This document shows positions 35,095 through 43,937 of a stretch of 64,000 bases of DNA, piece by piece. The stretch's first letter is position 1. Each line of letters starts with the position of its first letter. The translations under genes were made by a program, and so were the position numbers. Origin of the DNA: Veillonella montpellierensis DSM 17217 (lineage in GTDB: Bacteria; Bacillota; Negativicutes; Veillonellales; Veillonellaceae). The notes beneath the pieces are model-generated. The model did no database searches. It was not told the DNA's origin and worked only from the letters and a program-made list of their open reading frames with translations. Where the stretch lies: NCBI RefSeq assembly GCF_000426745.1, contig NZ_AUFY01000003.1:62001-126000 (forward strand). Reading direction: 5' to 3'.

Positions 35095-35249
35095 CTTACT
35101 TCCTCCTTATATTTTATAATAGTAAAACATATTATAAAATAGTATCTAATTTACTATATACTGCTCTTACAGATACATTGTCATATAGCTATGAATCAGT
35201 CTCACAAAGGTAATGAACTACGATACATACTATAGTAATTTTCTACAAT

Positions 35250-35490
35250 AAAAAAAGACCTTCTCTTCCCTCTCACAAGGGACGAAGATCTATATCCGCG
35301 GTTCCACCCTAGTTAGTCTATTACCTGACTCACTTCTTAGAAAATAACGCTTCTTAGCGGATATACTTACTGCTTTCGGTTCCGTATATCAGTTTGAAGG
35401 GAGTAATTCTATAATATGTGTAAAGCCTTCCAGCAAACGGCTTCTCTCTAGAACACAAAATTACACAATCATGTCCTTCGCATTACTTTT
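35250..35490 (-). promoter_or_regulatory. T-box riboswitch leader of thrS
   Basis: On the minus strand the leader opens with a Stem I base (AAAGTAAT pairing with ATTACT at about 35401-35408) and has the AGAGA element. The invariant T-box AGGGTGGAACCGCG is at 35310-35297. An intrinsic terminator follows, with stem GATCTTC...GAAGGTC and a T-run at 35256-35250. ACA triplets at 35417-35421 on the 3' side of Stem I are a candidate threonine specifier; exact placement needs folding. The tRNA would stabilise the antiterminator. About 155 bases separate the terminator from the thrS ATG. Confidence 0.93.
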
Positions 35491-35582
35491 AACAATATAA
35501 TTTATGATAATATATACATATAAATATGTCAATACATAAAATTTCCATTTATCTGTAGTAATCTGTAATAGTCAAACATTTG

Positions 35583-35932
35583 TGATACAAACTATAGAGT
35601 TACTATACTCACCGTATTCTCACCTATGTATGTTTAATAACTAGCATCTATGATTTACTAATTATCTATATTAGCACCATACATATAAAATCATACATGG
35701 ATACGTGTTATAAACTAATACATCAACTACTATAATACAACTATACGATACATTTATGGGCACAAAACTAGAATTACTATCGTCACCATAGAGCTCATCT
35801 ATATATGTTTAATGACTAGTATCTATGATTCACTAATTATCTATATTAGAGCTATACATATAAAATCATACATGGATACGTGTTATAAACTAATACATCA
35901 ACTACTATAATACAGAGCTATACGATACGTTT
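35583..35932. repeat. Tandem duplication of about 175 bp, two copies
   Basis: Copy 1 (about 35583-35757) and copy 2 (about 35758-35932) are offset by 175-177 bases. The best part, 35624-35755 against 35799-35932, differs at about eight positions plus a 2-base insertion and includes an identical block of 61 bases. The first 40 bases of each copy are more diverged. It lies between the thrS T-box leader and the DUF4911 gene. It has no open frame with a ribosome binding site. It is too long for a terminator, and I see no terminal inverted repeats. Confidence 0.85.
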
Positions 35933-35985
35933 CTATCTAAATACCTACTATCAATATAGTTTTATACATAATAACTAAATTAAAT

Positions 35986-36246
35986 TTATTCACGTTTATG
36001 ACAGAAATCAACAAATTCTAATGTATCTAATGACAGTGATTTCAAAATTTGAATCACCACTGACCTAGTATCTTTTGTAGTGCGAATCACTGTAAGTCCT
36101 GTACTTGCATCTAGCGTAGTCATAACACCTAAATGCTCATACCCTTCTATAATCCGATTCACATAATTAGTATCACGAATATTAATTCTACAATAAACTG
36201 CGTCATCATCAATAGAACTAGAAATCTCTTCTACGCTTAACTTCAT
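35986..36246 (-). CDS. DUF4911-family small protein
   Basis: The 86-residue protein (from the ATG at 36246) resembles the DUF4911 family, with VYCRINIRDTNYVNRIIEGYEHLGVMTTLDASTGL as its recognisable core. The family is of unknown function and is often found near U32 peptidase genes, as here. The frame extends to 36312, but the extra 22 residues are Tyr/His-rich and unlike coding sequence in related proteins. The ribosome binding site of the chosen start is weak (GGGG at about 11 bases), so the start is uncertain. It lies 350 bases downstream of the U32 gene. Confidence 0.7.
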   Translation of the reverse strand: MKLSVEEISSSIDDDAVYCRINIRDTNYVNRIIEGYEHLGVMTTLDASTGLTVIRTTKDTRSVVIQILKSLSLDTLEFVDFCHKRE

Positions 36247-36406
36247 ATATCTATACAACCCCATTTTCTTATAACTATAATAATGGCACAGATGGTTTCT
36301 CATATAACTCATAGACGATTATAGCAATGTAATAACTATGTAGAAACCCTACCTATTATACATCTATCTATTTTAAAAGTACTCCTGTATAGCCACAACT
36401 AAACGT

Positions 36407-36448
36407 ATAGAAGTATAGTATACGTCATGACAAATACTATACTTCTAT
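36407..36448. repeat. Perfect 15-bp inverted repeat between the U32 and DUF4911 genes
   Basis: ATAGAAGTATAGTAT (36407-36421) and its complement at 36434-36448 flank a 12-base loop. There is no T-run on either side, so it may be a processing site, protein site or weak terminator in the 350-base spacer. Confidence 0.55.
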
Positions 36449-36601
36449 TGAATAGCCGTCTTATATAGTAACAATCTTCATAAAAGATTACCCTCTACGT
36501 AGTCTGTACTATGAAAGTAATACTTTCTATACTAAATCTATCAAGAATTCTTTAAATCGTTATGTAAAACGTTCTTTTTTATGCATATACTCACCATTAT
36601 A

Positions 36602-37897
36602 CTAATGACTACATCCAGAACAACCCATAGATTCACTACCGTCTACAGCTACTATCGCTTCTTCTTTCGTTTTACATTCCCTACGCATCATGGAATATGT
36701 TTCTAATGGTGTATCAATATATAAATGCACTTTCATTTGTGCATGTTTTGCCACATCAATTGGCTCACCGTCTTCATCAGTCATCTTGGTGATAGTGTGA
36801 GCCACAATAGTGCCGTGAGGTTGCATGAACTCAACTACATCTCCTACTTTAAAATTATTACGCTGTTCTAAATACGCATACCCTTCTGTTTCATTATATC
36901 CTGTTACTAATCCAATAAAGTCATGAGTTTGTGTGTTACTTGATTTGCCATAATTTTGAGCTGTTGCATCCGCCTTAGCAACAGAAAACCCTTCTGTATA
37001 AGGACGATGGGAAATTTTTTCTAATTCTTGAATCCATTCAGGGCGAACTCGATAATCATCGCCTTCTTCCAAATACGCATCAACTGCTTCACGATATACT
37101 TTAGTAACTGTTGCCGCATAATGAACAGATTTCATGCGACCTTCAATTTTTAAACTATCTACCCCTGCTTTAACTAAATCAGGAATATGTGCTAGTAAGC
37201 ATAAATCTTTGGAATTAAAAATATAAGTCCCCATTTCATCTTCCTCAATCGGATAATATTCACCTGGTCGAGTCATTTCTACCAATGCGTATTTCCAACG
37301 ACAAGCTTGTGCACATTGTCCACGATTAGCATCTCTTGTTCCTGTAAAATAATTACTTAATAAGCATCGACCAGAATAGGATATGCACATAGCACCGTGA
37401 ACAAAAGCTTCTACATCAATATCAACTGTATCTTTTAATGTTCTAATATCGTCGATACTAACTTCACGAGCCATAACAACACGATCAGCTCCTAGTTGTT
37501 TCCAAAATGCAGCTGTTGCCCAGTTAGTAATATTGGCTTGTGTACTAATATGTATTTCCATATGTTTAATTAGAGGTTTCGCCAAATAAAACAAGCCTAA
37601 ATCAGCTATTAATACAGCATCTACACCTATACCATCTAAATACTGAATATATTCCTCAAAACCTTCTAAATCTTTATTGTGTGGAATAATATTACAAGTA
37701 ACATAGATTTTCTTTCCAAATGAATGAACAAACTCTACCGCTTCTTGTAATTCTTCCCGCGTAAAGTTAGAACTCCCAGCACGTAAGCCAAAAGTTTTAC
37801 CCGCACAATATACTGCATCGGCCCCATAGCGGATTGCCATTTTCAACTTATCCATATTACCTGCTGGAGCTAATACTTCAATTTTAGGTTTCTTCAT
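36602..37897 (-). CDS. U32 peptidase family protein, probable tRNA hydroxylation factor TrhP
   Basis: The 431-residue protein belongs to the U32 family. It has KIEVLAPAGNMDKLKMAI at the start, the YCAGKTFGLRAGSSNF block, and the iron-sulfur-type cysteines in SGRCLLSNYFTGTRDANRGQCAQACRW. A further Cys-rich tail ends in GCSGCSH. In Bacillus and E. coli, U32 proteins of this type (TrhP) are needed for 5-hydroxyuridine at tRNA wobble position 34. The adjacent trmR gene strongly supports that role. The frame opens at 37918, but AAAGG lies eight bases before the ATG at 37897. It overlaps the trmR end by 14 bases. Confidence 0.9.
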   Translation of the reverse strand: MKKPKIEVLAPAGNMDKLKMAIRYGADAVYCAGKTFGLRAGSSNFTREELQEAVEFVHSFGKKIYVTCNIIPHNKDLEGFEEYIQYLDGIGVDAVLIADLGLFYLAKPLIKHMEIHISTQANITNWATAAFWKQLGADRVVMAREVSIDDIRTLKDTVDIDVEAFVHGAMCISYSGRCLLSNYFTGTRDANRGQCAQACRWKYALVEMTRPGEYYPIEEDEMGTYIFNSKDLCLLAHIPDLVKAGVDSLKIEGRMKSVHYAATVTKVYREAVDAYLEEGDDYRVRPEWIQELEKISHRPYTEGFSVAKADATAQNYGKSSNTQTHDFIGLVTGYNETEGYAYLEQRNNFKVGDVVEFMQPHGTIVAHTITKMTDEDGEPIDVAKHAQMKVHLYIDTPLETYSMMRRECKTKEEAIVAVDGSESMGCSGCSH

Positions 37898-38498
37898 AAT
37901 AATTGCCTTTCCAAACACTTACACTCATACCATCTCCTAATGGATAAATGGTAGTGTTAAATAATTCTTTATTTTCTATAAATGATAAATATTCTTCTAA
38001 TCGTTTTGTAATTGTCTTAAAGCGACGTGGAGGTTTTTTATTACCTCTTACATAGCCTCTAAATAATACATTATCCGCTAAAATGACTGCATTCTCGCTT
38101 AAATGTGGCATAATACATTCTAATTGACGTAAATATTGGCCTTTAGGGCCATCTAAAAAAACTAAATCATACGATCCTTCTATAGTATGTAAAACATCAG
38201 TCGCATCACCTTGTAATAAAGTAATCTTATCATTATAGGGAGATTGATTCACATAATGCTGTGCCATCTTATGCCGAGTTACATCTAGTTCAATTGAGGT
38301 AATATGTCCACATGATTTTATATTACTAGCAATTAATAGTGTGGAATATCCAATCGCTGTACCGATTTCTAACACAGATGTAGGGCGATATAAACTAATG
38401 ATTTCTTCAAATAAATGTATTTCTGATTCACGTAAAATAGGTACTGCATTAACTACTGCATATACTCGTTGTTCATTCAGAATCTCCGTCATTTCCAT
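37884..38498 (-). CDS. trmR: TrmR-like O-methyltransferase (tRNA 5-hydroxyuridine methyltransferase)
   Basis: The 204-residue SAM-dependent O-methyltransferase has SVLEIGTAIGYSTL as motif I, YDLVFLDGPKGQY as motif IV and VILADNVLFRG with the metal-binding Asp-Asn pair. In Bacillus the equivalent (YrrM/TrmR) methylates 5-hydroxyuridine at tRNA wobble positions to 5-methoxyuridine. The neighbouring U32 protein is the presumed hydroxylation partner. The start overlaps the end of mltG by 26 bases and the end overlaps the U32 gene by 14 bases, so all three are translationally coupled. The tRNA role is inferred from family and context. Confidence 0.88.
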   Translation of the reverse strand: MEMTEILNEQRVYAVVNAVPILRESEIHLFEEIISLYRPTSVLEIGTAIGYSTLLIASNIKSCGHITSIELDVTRHKMAQHYVNQSPYNDKITLLQGDATDVLHTIEGSYDLVFLDGPKGQYLRQLECIMPHLSENAVILADNVLFRGYVRGNKKPPRRFKTITKRLEEYLSFIENKELFNTTIYPLGDGMSVSVWKGNYYEET

Positions 38499-39495
38499 AA
38501 ATACTATCCACTACTTTCAAATGTTCTTCATAGGTTTTACTAAAATGATTATGTCCTTCTTTATCTGCTACAAAATATAAATAATCTGTAGGTGGTGCAT
38601 ATAATACTGCATCCATTGATTTTTTCCCGGGATTTGCAATAGGTCCTGGTGGATACCCCTTAACTACATATGTATTATACGGGCTCTGTAATTTTGTATC
38701 TGCTAATGTAATATGTGCTTTGGGATACCCTAGCACATACGCAATCGTCGCGTCCGACTGCAACGGCACACCTTCTTGAATACGTTTTTTAAACACTGCC
38801 GCAATAGTAGCTCTATCTTCATCAAATCGTGCTTCTTTTTCTACAAGGGAAGCCAATGTAACAAATTCAAAAATCGTCATATGATCTTTTTTCAATTGTT
38901 CTTTCACATCGTTTGTAAAATAATCATTCATTTCAGATGACATAATTTTTAATATATCACGAGCTGATGAATTAACAGGAATATCATAGGTACTAGGAAA
39001 CAAAAATCCTTCTACACGATACGTCACTGGTTTTGTACTATTCATATATGAATAAGGCATGTAATCTTTAGCCGCTTCTAAAAAATCTTTAGCACTAACG
39101 ATTTGTTTTTTTTCTAATTCAATAGCAATTTCTCCAATAGTATATCCTTCTGGAATTGTTATGTGCACAGATTTAACTCGTCCTTTTTGTAGTAAATGAA
39201 TTAAATCGTATACATTAATATGTGCTGGTATTTGGTAATACCCAGTTTGCAGCTTATGCGTGTCACCACTGAGACGGAGCGCTAACCGAAATGCAAGAGG
39301 AGATCGAATTAGTCCTTTTTCATATAAGGCGTTAGTAATATCTGATCCTGTTTCATCATTTTGAATGATTAAAACTTGTGTGTCTTTCGTATTATCCCAT
39401 GTATTAGGTAGGAAAAATATACCTAACAAGCCAAGAATAACAATACTAAGAATAATAGTAAAAATCGTTACAAAGATCTTCTTTTTAGCAGTCAT
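38473..39495 (-). CDS. mltG: Endolytic peptidoglycan transglycosylase MltG
   Basis: The 340-residue protein has one N-terminal membrane segment (residues about 5-27) and a YceG domain. The LysM-like subdomain is around VHITIPEGYTIGEIA, and the catalytic domain has TLASLVEKEA with the catalytic Glu, PLQSDATIAYVLG, LQSPYNTYVVKGYPPGPIANPG and DYLYFVADKEGHNHFS. It cleaves nascent glycan strands at the outer face of the cytoplasmic membrane. The frame opens at 39522, but AAAGGA eight bases before the ATG at 39495 decides the start. It is followed immediately by trmR. Confidence 0.95.
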   Translation of the reverse strand: MTAKKKIFVTIFTIILSIVILGLLGIFFLPNTWDNTKDTQVLIIQNDETGSDITNALYEKGLIRSPLAFRLALRLSGDTHKLQTGYYQIPAHINVYDLIHLLQKGRVKSVHITIPEGYTIGEIAIELEKKQIVSAKDFLEAAKDYMPYSYMNSTKPVTYRVEGFLFPSTYDIPVNSSARDILKIMSSEMNDYFTNDVKEQLKKDHMTIFEFVTLASLVEKEARFDEDRATIAAVFKKRIQEGVPLQSDATIAYVLGYPKAHITLADTKLQSPYNTYVVKGYPPGPIANPGKKSMDAVLYAPPTDYLYFVADKEGHNHFSKTYEEHLKVVDSIYGNDGDSE

Positions 39496-39762
39496 ATAGT
39501 AATTCCTTTCTAAATTATACATGTTATTATACCATATCCTTATAATAACAACAAAAATAGGGTTCCTTATGAAAGGAATCCTATTTTTAACGTTAATTTA
39601 TAGTAAGAATGTCATATACGTATATGCATCAATTCATAATGCTACCATCGATACAAACGATATCTATATTACTCTTATAAAAAACTATACGCACACAATC
39701 ATCAGTGATAAAAATATGATACTACTATATCTACATACATGTATCAAAATCGATAGATTCGA

Positions 39763-40035
39763 TTATAAATCTTCACCATATTCAGCCATAACTAAATCTG
39801 CTACTGCATTAAATTCTTCTTCTGTAGGTTCTACATAAATATCTTCCCCATCTTCTTGGTCTTTTCGACAAATCATAATAGCTGGCTCATCATTATGTAC
39901 ATCTTCTGTAGGGATTAATACAGCATATTCTATATCATTATATGTAACTGTTCTAAATTCGATAAATTCAACAATACCATCTTCTGTATCAAATTGTACC
40001 ACTGGATATTCCATATCTAATTCTTCTGCGGACAT
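39763..40035 (-). CDS. DUF1292-family protein
   Basis: The 90-residue acidic protein matches the DUF1292/YrzB family, with VQFDTEDGIVEFIEFRTVTYNDIEYAVLIP as its core and a C-terminal EDIYVEPTEEEFNAV. Its function is not known. In Bacillus it also lies between ruvX and mltG, so the gene order is conserved. AGGAGG precedes the ATG, five bases away. It is 9 bases downstream of ruvX; the 267-base gap to mltG may hold a separate promoter. Confidence 0.88.
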   Translation of the reverse strand: MSAEELDMEYPVVQFDTEDGIVEFIEFRTVTYNDIEYAVLIPTEDVHNDEPAIMICRKDQEDGEDIYVEPTEEEFNAVADLVMAEYGEDL

Positions 40036-40044
40036 TGGGCCCTC

Positions 40045-40470
40045 CTATTGCTTCTTCATAGTATCTAATCTTGCTAAATAGCCTTGCAAAATAACAACAG
40101 CTGCCATTTTATCAATTACAAGTTTTCTTTTTTTACGGCTAACATCTGCAAAAATCAATGATTTTTCAGCCATAACTGTCGACAATCGTTCATCCCAAAA
40201 TATAACTGGCACATGAATCACTTCTTGCATCTTATGTACAAATTCTTCTGTCTTTTCTGCGCGATCACCCTTAGTACCATTCATATTTTTTGGCATTCCT
40301 ACAACTAATTGGTAAACTTCATATTCCTCTATTAATTCTTGCAAACGTTGGAAATCATTAGCTAAAGAAGTACGCCGTATAGTCTCAATTCCCTGTGCCG
40401 TCATTAGCAATGCATCACTGCAAGCAACACCTATTGTACGACTTCCTACATCAAGTGACATAATGCGCAT
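40045..40470 (-). CDS. ruvX: RuvX/YqgF-family putative Holliday junction resolvase / pre-16S rRNA nuclease
   Basis: The 141-residue RNase H-fold protein starts MRIMSLDVGSRTIGVACSD, with the catalytic Asp in LDVG, and has LVVGMPKNMNGT, FWDERLSTVMAE with the second acidic pair, and IDKMAAVVILQGYL. Members are thought to trim the 5' end of 16S rRNA, with an older Holliday-junction assignment. AAGGG precedes the ATG. It begins one base after the ireB stop, so the two are coupled. Its place in the alaS-ireB-ruvX-DUF1292 order matches Bacillus. Confidence 0.93.
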   Translation of the reverse strand: MRIMSLDVGSRTIGVACSDALLMTAQGIETIRRTSLANDFQRLQELIEEYEVYQLVVGMPKNMNGTKGDRAEKTEEFVHKMQEVIHVPVIFWDERLSTVMAEKSLIFADVSRKKRKLVIDKMAAVVILQGYLARLDTMKKQ

Positions 40471-40471
40471 A

Positions 40472-40732
40472 TTATAAACCCTTAGCTTTTACATAACCAG
40501 TTACAAGTTCTTCAATAATCTCATCCCGTTCTAATCGTCGAATATTAGAACGTGCGTTATTATAACTTGTAATATACGTTGGATCACCTGAAATTAGATA
40601 CCCTACGATTTGATTGACAGGATTATATCCCTTCTCTTTTAAAGAGCGATATACATCACTTAAAATTTGATCTGGTGTAATCTCCACATCATCAACTTTT
40701 TTAAACATCATAGTTTCATCAGATATACTCAC
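40472..40732 (-). CDS. IreB-family regulatory phosphoprotein
   Basis: The 86-residue protein belongs to the IreB/DUF965 family, best known from Enterococcus faecalis as a small substrate of the PASTA kinase IreK that affects cephalosporin resistance. The signature [22 protein letters not shown] and [19 protein letters not shown] are present. Thr7 in SDET lines up with a phosphorylated Thr of IreB; the second phosphosite position is Ser. The start is GTG with AGGAGG seven bases upstream. It sits 190 bases downstream of alaS and one base ahead of ruvX. Confidence 0.92.
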   Translation of the reverse strand: MSISDETMMFKKVDDVEITPDQILSDVYRSLKEKGYNPVNQIVGYLISGDPTYITSYNNARSNIRRLERDEIIEELVTGYVKAKGL

Positions 40733-40922
40733 GGTAACCCCTCCTTTATAATAAATTCATCATATATTCATTATACTACATTTTGTCTACACGATAATAC
40801 TCAAGTATATAATAAATTCTCTATAAATTATGTAAATCTACAAATATTCATAATTACTCATACTATCCTATGTCAATCAATAGATTATAATTCTAGGCAG
40901 ACCTCTAAGAATTGAGCTACTA

Positions 40923-43535
40923 TCATTTTACCATATGGCAAATAGTTTCTTTACCTACTGTTAATGCATCGTCTAAGGACTCTGGATTTTTACCACCAGC
41001 TTGTGCCATATCAGGACGTCCGCCGCCATTACCACCTGCAGTCTGTGCTACGGCTTTGACAATGTTACCAGCATGAATCCCCTTGTCTAACACGTCTTTA
41101 GTTGCCATGCAAACAAAATTTACCTTGTCTCCAATAGCAGCTCCTAATAAAACAACACCTGACTGAACGGTATCTCGCACCATATCAGCTTGTTGTCGCA
41201 ATTCATTCATATCATTTGCTGAAACAGATGCCACTACCGCTGTTACAGAATTAACTGTAAATTTATGATTTAAAATACTATCAAGACTCGATGTAGCCAG
41301 TTCTTTTTTTGCCATTGCTAGGGCATGTTCAGTTTCTTTTGCCTCTGCCAAAACTTGTGTCATCCGTTCTACAATGGTAGCGGGTTTTGTCTTTAATTGA
41401 TCTGCTAAATGATGAATAATCTGTCTATCCGCCTGTGCCATATCGATAGCTGCTTTACCAGTAACTGCTTCAATACGACGGACGCCTGCGCCAGTACCAG
41501 ATTCAGAGGTAATCCGAAATGTTCCTACTACAGCCGTATTTGGTACATGAGAGCCGCCACAAAGTTCAACGCTAAAGTCAGGTACGGTAACTACTCGAAC
41601 ACGATCACCGTATTTGTCACCGAATAAAGCCATGGCACCTTTTGCTTTTGCTTCCTCCATAGACATTTCTTGAATATCTAGTGCTTTCATCGCTAATATT
41701 TGTTCATTAACAAGTGCTTCAATTCGTGTCAATTCATCAGCTGTAACTGGAGAAAAATGAGTAAAGTCAAATCGTAAATACTCTGGCGTTACTAATGAAC
41801 CAGCTTGATTTACATGAGTTCCTAATACTTGTTTTAATGCAGCATGCAATAAGTGTGTTGCCGTATGATTACGTGCCATAGATAATCGACGTGTTGTATC
41901 TACATCAAACGACACTGTCTCACCATCTGATATACTACCTTCTACAACAGTTCCTATGTGATACACGGTTCCTTCTGGCAATCGTTTTGTATTGTGAATT
42001 TCAACTTTTCCCATGGGACCCATCATATAACCAGTGTCGCCTAATTGACCGCCACCTTCTGCATGAAATGGTGTTTCTCTCACAATAATAGTCACATCTT
42101 CACCATCTGTAGCTATTTTCACGCGTTCAGTTCCCTTGCCAATCATCAAAATATTAGAATCTGTTGCTGTTTCATTTTCTGTTAACGTTTCATGCGCCAA
42201 AAATTTAATTTCTGGAGTCATAACCTTAGCATCCACATCAGCTCTAGCTTCTCTGGCACGTATCCGTTGTTCATTCATAGCGCTTTCAAATCCGTCATGG
42301 TCGATGTATAAACCTGCTTCCTTGGCAATTTCCTCTGTTAATTCCCAAGGGAACCCATAGGTATCATATAATTTAAACACTTCTACGCCTGGAACAACAT
42401 CAGATTTTTCCTCTTTTAATTTTTCAATTAAGGAATGTAATAAATCTAGACCTTGTGCTAATGTTTGATTAAAACGCTCTTCTTCGTTAGCAACAACACG
42501 TTTTATAAAATCTTGTTTTTCCAATAAATTAGGTACATGTCCACCTAAAATATCCATGACAGTATCGACTAACGATGTTAAAAACTGACCATTAATACCT
42601 AATAGCCGTCCATGGCGAACAGCACGTCGTAAAATGCGGCGCAATACGTATCCACGGCCTTCATTAGATGGTAGTACACCATCTGAAATTAAAACACTGC
42701 AAGCACGAATATGATCGGCAATTACTTTTAAAGATACATCAGTATTATCATCTTCATGATACGTAACATGAGCCATTTCTGCAGTTCGTTCAATTAATGG
42801 GAATATTAAATCTGTTTCAAAGTTGCTTTCACATTCTTGTAACACAGATGCTAATCGTTCAAGCCCTGCACCAGTATCAATATTTTTTTGTGCTAATGGT
42901 TCATAATTGCCATCTGCAGTGCGATTAAATTGAGTAAATACCAAATTCCAAATTTCTAAATAACGATCACAATCACAACCTGGTTGACAAGTCGGCTCAC
43001 CACAGCCACGTTCTGGACCTAGGTCATAGAAAATTTCAGAATCTGGTCCACATGGACCTTCTCCAATTTCCCAAAAATTATCTTCTAATTTAAAAATATG
43101 ACTTTCTTCTACACCACAGTCTAACCAATTATCCATAGCCTCTTGGTCATCCGGATATACTGTTACATATAGCTTTGATTTATCTAATTTAATAACTTCT
43201 GTTAAAAACTCCCAAGCCCAATGAATTGCTTCTGTTTTAAAGTAATCTCCAAAAGAGAAATTACCTAGCATTTCAAAAAATGTATGATGTCGTGCTGTAC
43301 GACCTACATTGTCAAGATCTCCTGTACGAATTGATTTTTGGCAAGTAGTAATACGTGTGCGAGGAGGTGTCAATTTACCTGTAAAAAAAGGTTTTAATGG
43401 TGCCATACCTGCCCCAATCAATAATAAGGACGGATCATTTTCTGGCACTAATGAAAAACTATCTAGTTTTAGATGTCCTTTACTTTCAAAAAAATCCAAA
43501 TAAGCCTTACGAAGGTCATTACCTTTCATATACAT
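40923..43535 (-). CDS. alaS: Alanyl-tRNA synthetase
   Basis: The 870-residue class IIc synthetase charges tRNA-Ala. It has catalytic motif blocks RTARHHTFFEMLGNFSFGDYF, the aminoacylation core up to about residue 250, tRNA-recognition helices, the editing domain with ARNHTATHLLHAAL and the Zn-binding CGGSH, and the C-terminal oligomerisation domain with GGNGGGRPDMAQAGGKNPESL. Length and motifs are normal. AGGAGG eight bases before the ATG supports the start at 43535 rather than the ATG two codons later. Unlike thrS, no T-box motif is present upstream. Confidence 0.98.
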   Translation of the reverse strand: MYMKGNDLRKAYLDFFESKGHLKLDSFSLVPENDPSLLLIGAGMAPLKPFFTGKLTPPRTRITTCQKSIRTGDLDNVGRTARHHTFFEMLGNFSFGDYFKTEAIHWAWEFLTEVIKLDKSKLYVTVYPDDQEAMDNWLDCGVEESHIFKLEDNFWEIGEGPCGPDSEIFYDLGPERGCGEPTCQPGCDCDRYLEIWNLVFTQFNRTADGNYEPLAQKNIDTGAGLERLASVLQECESNFETDLIFPLIERTAEMAHVTYHEDDNTDVSLKVIADHIRACSVLISDGVLPSNEGRGYVLRRILRRAVRHGRLLGINGQFLTSLVDTVMDILGGHVPNLLEKQDFIKRVVANEEERFNQTLAQGLDLLHSLIEKLKEEKSDVVPGVEVFKLYDTYGFPWELTEEIAKEAGLYIDHDGFESAMNEQRIRAREARADVDAKVMTPEIKFLAHETLTENETATDSNILMIGKGTERVKIATDGEDVTIIVRETPFHAEGGGQLGDTGYMMGPMGKVEIHNTKRLPEGTVYHIGTVVEGSISDGETVSFDVDTTRRLSMARNHTATHLLHAALKQVLGTHVNQAGSLVTPEYLRFDFTHFSPVTADELTRIEALVNEQILAMKALDIQEMSMEEAKAKGAMALFGDKYGDRVRVVTVPDFSVELCGGSHVPNTAVVGTFRITSESGTGAGVRRIEAVTGKAAIDMAQADRQIIHHLADQLKTKPATIVERMTQVLAEAKETEHALAMAKKELATSSLDSILNHKFTVNSVTAVVASVSANDMNELRQQADMVRDTVQSGVVLLGAAIGDKVNFVCMATKDVLDKGIHAGNIVKAVAQTAGGNGGGRPDMAQAGGKNPESLDDALTVGKETICHMVK

Positions 43536-43842
43536 ATTTCCAGCCTCCTGTTGTTCATTTCTATCTGAATCTATCTACATAGAATCAATTATAAAGCGTC
43601 TCTTTATTTTACTATACTTAATAAATTTTTTCTATACCTAATCAGAAAGTAATATACTATACCTTTTTTCATTGATATATGGTTATATAATAATAAATAA
43701 ATAATTGATATATACCTACTATTTTCCATCAATTTCTATTACTATCTTCTCTATTATTAGAATTATTATATGTGATATACATCGCCATGTTATATCCACA
43801 AGTACTACCTATAATAGAACTTTTCACTAACTGAAAAAAGTC
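43536..43842. other. Upstream region of alaS, AT-rich
   Basis: About 300 bases. It holds the alaS ribosome binding site and presumably its promoter; TATAAT occurs near 43590 on the minus strand without a clear -35. No T-box consensus and no open frame with a ribosome binding site were found. Confidence 0.4.
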
Positions 43843-43900
43843 ACATACGAACTAAAAGTGATTCGTCAACCCCTAATAAGAACACTTCTTGTTCGTATGT
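43843..43900 (-). terminator. Hairpin after the NlpC/P60 gene
   Basis: ACATACGAAC (43843-43852) pairs with GTTCGTATGT (43891-43900) across a 38-base loop that has a small internal hairpin. The minus-strand transcript then reaches a TTTTTT run. Confidence 0.65.
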
Positions 43901-43937
43901 AACTCATTTTTATACTCATATAGTGATACATAACAAA

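Noticed and set aside
43536-43937. T-box leader for alaS
   Set aside because: The consensus GGTGGAACCGCG is not present on either strand here.
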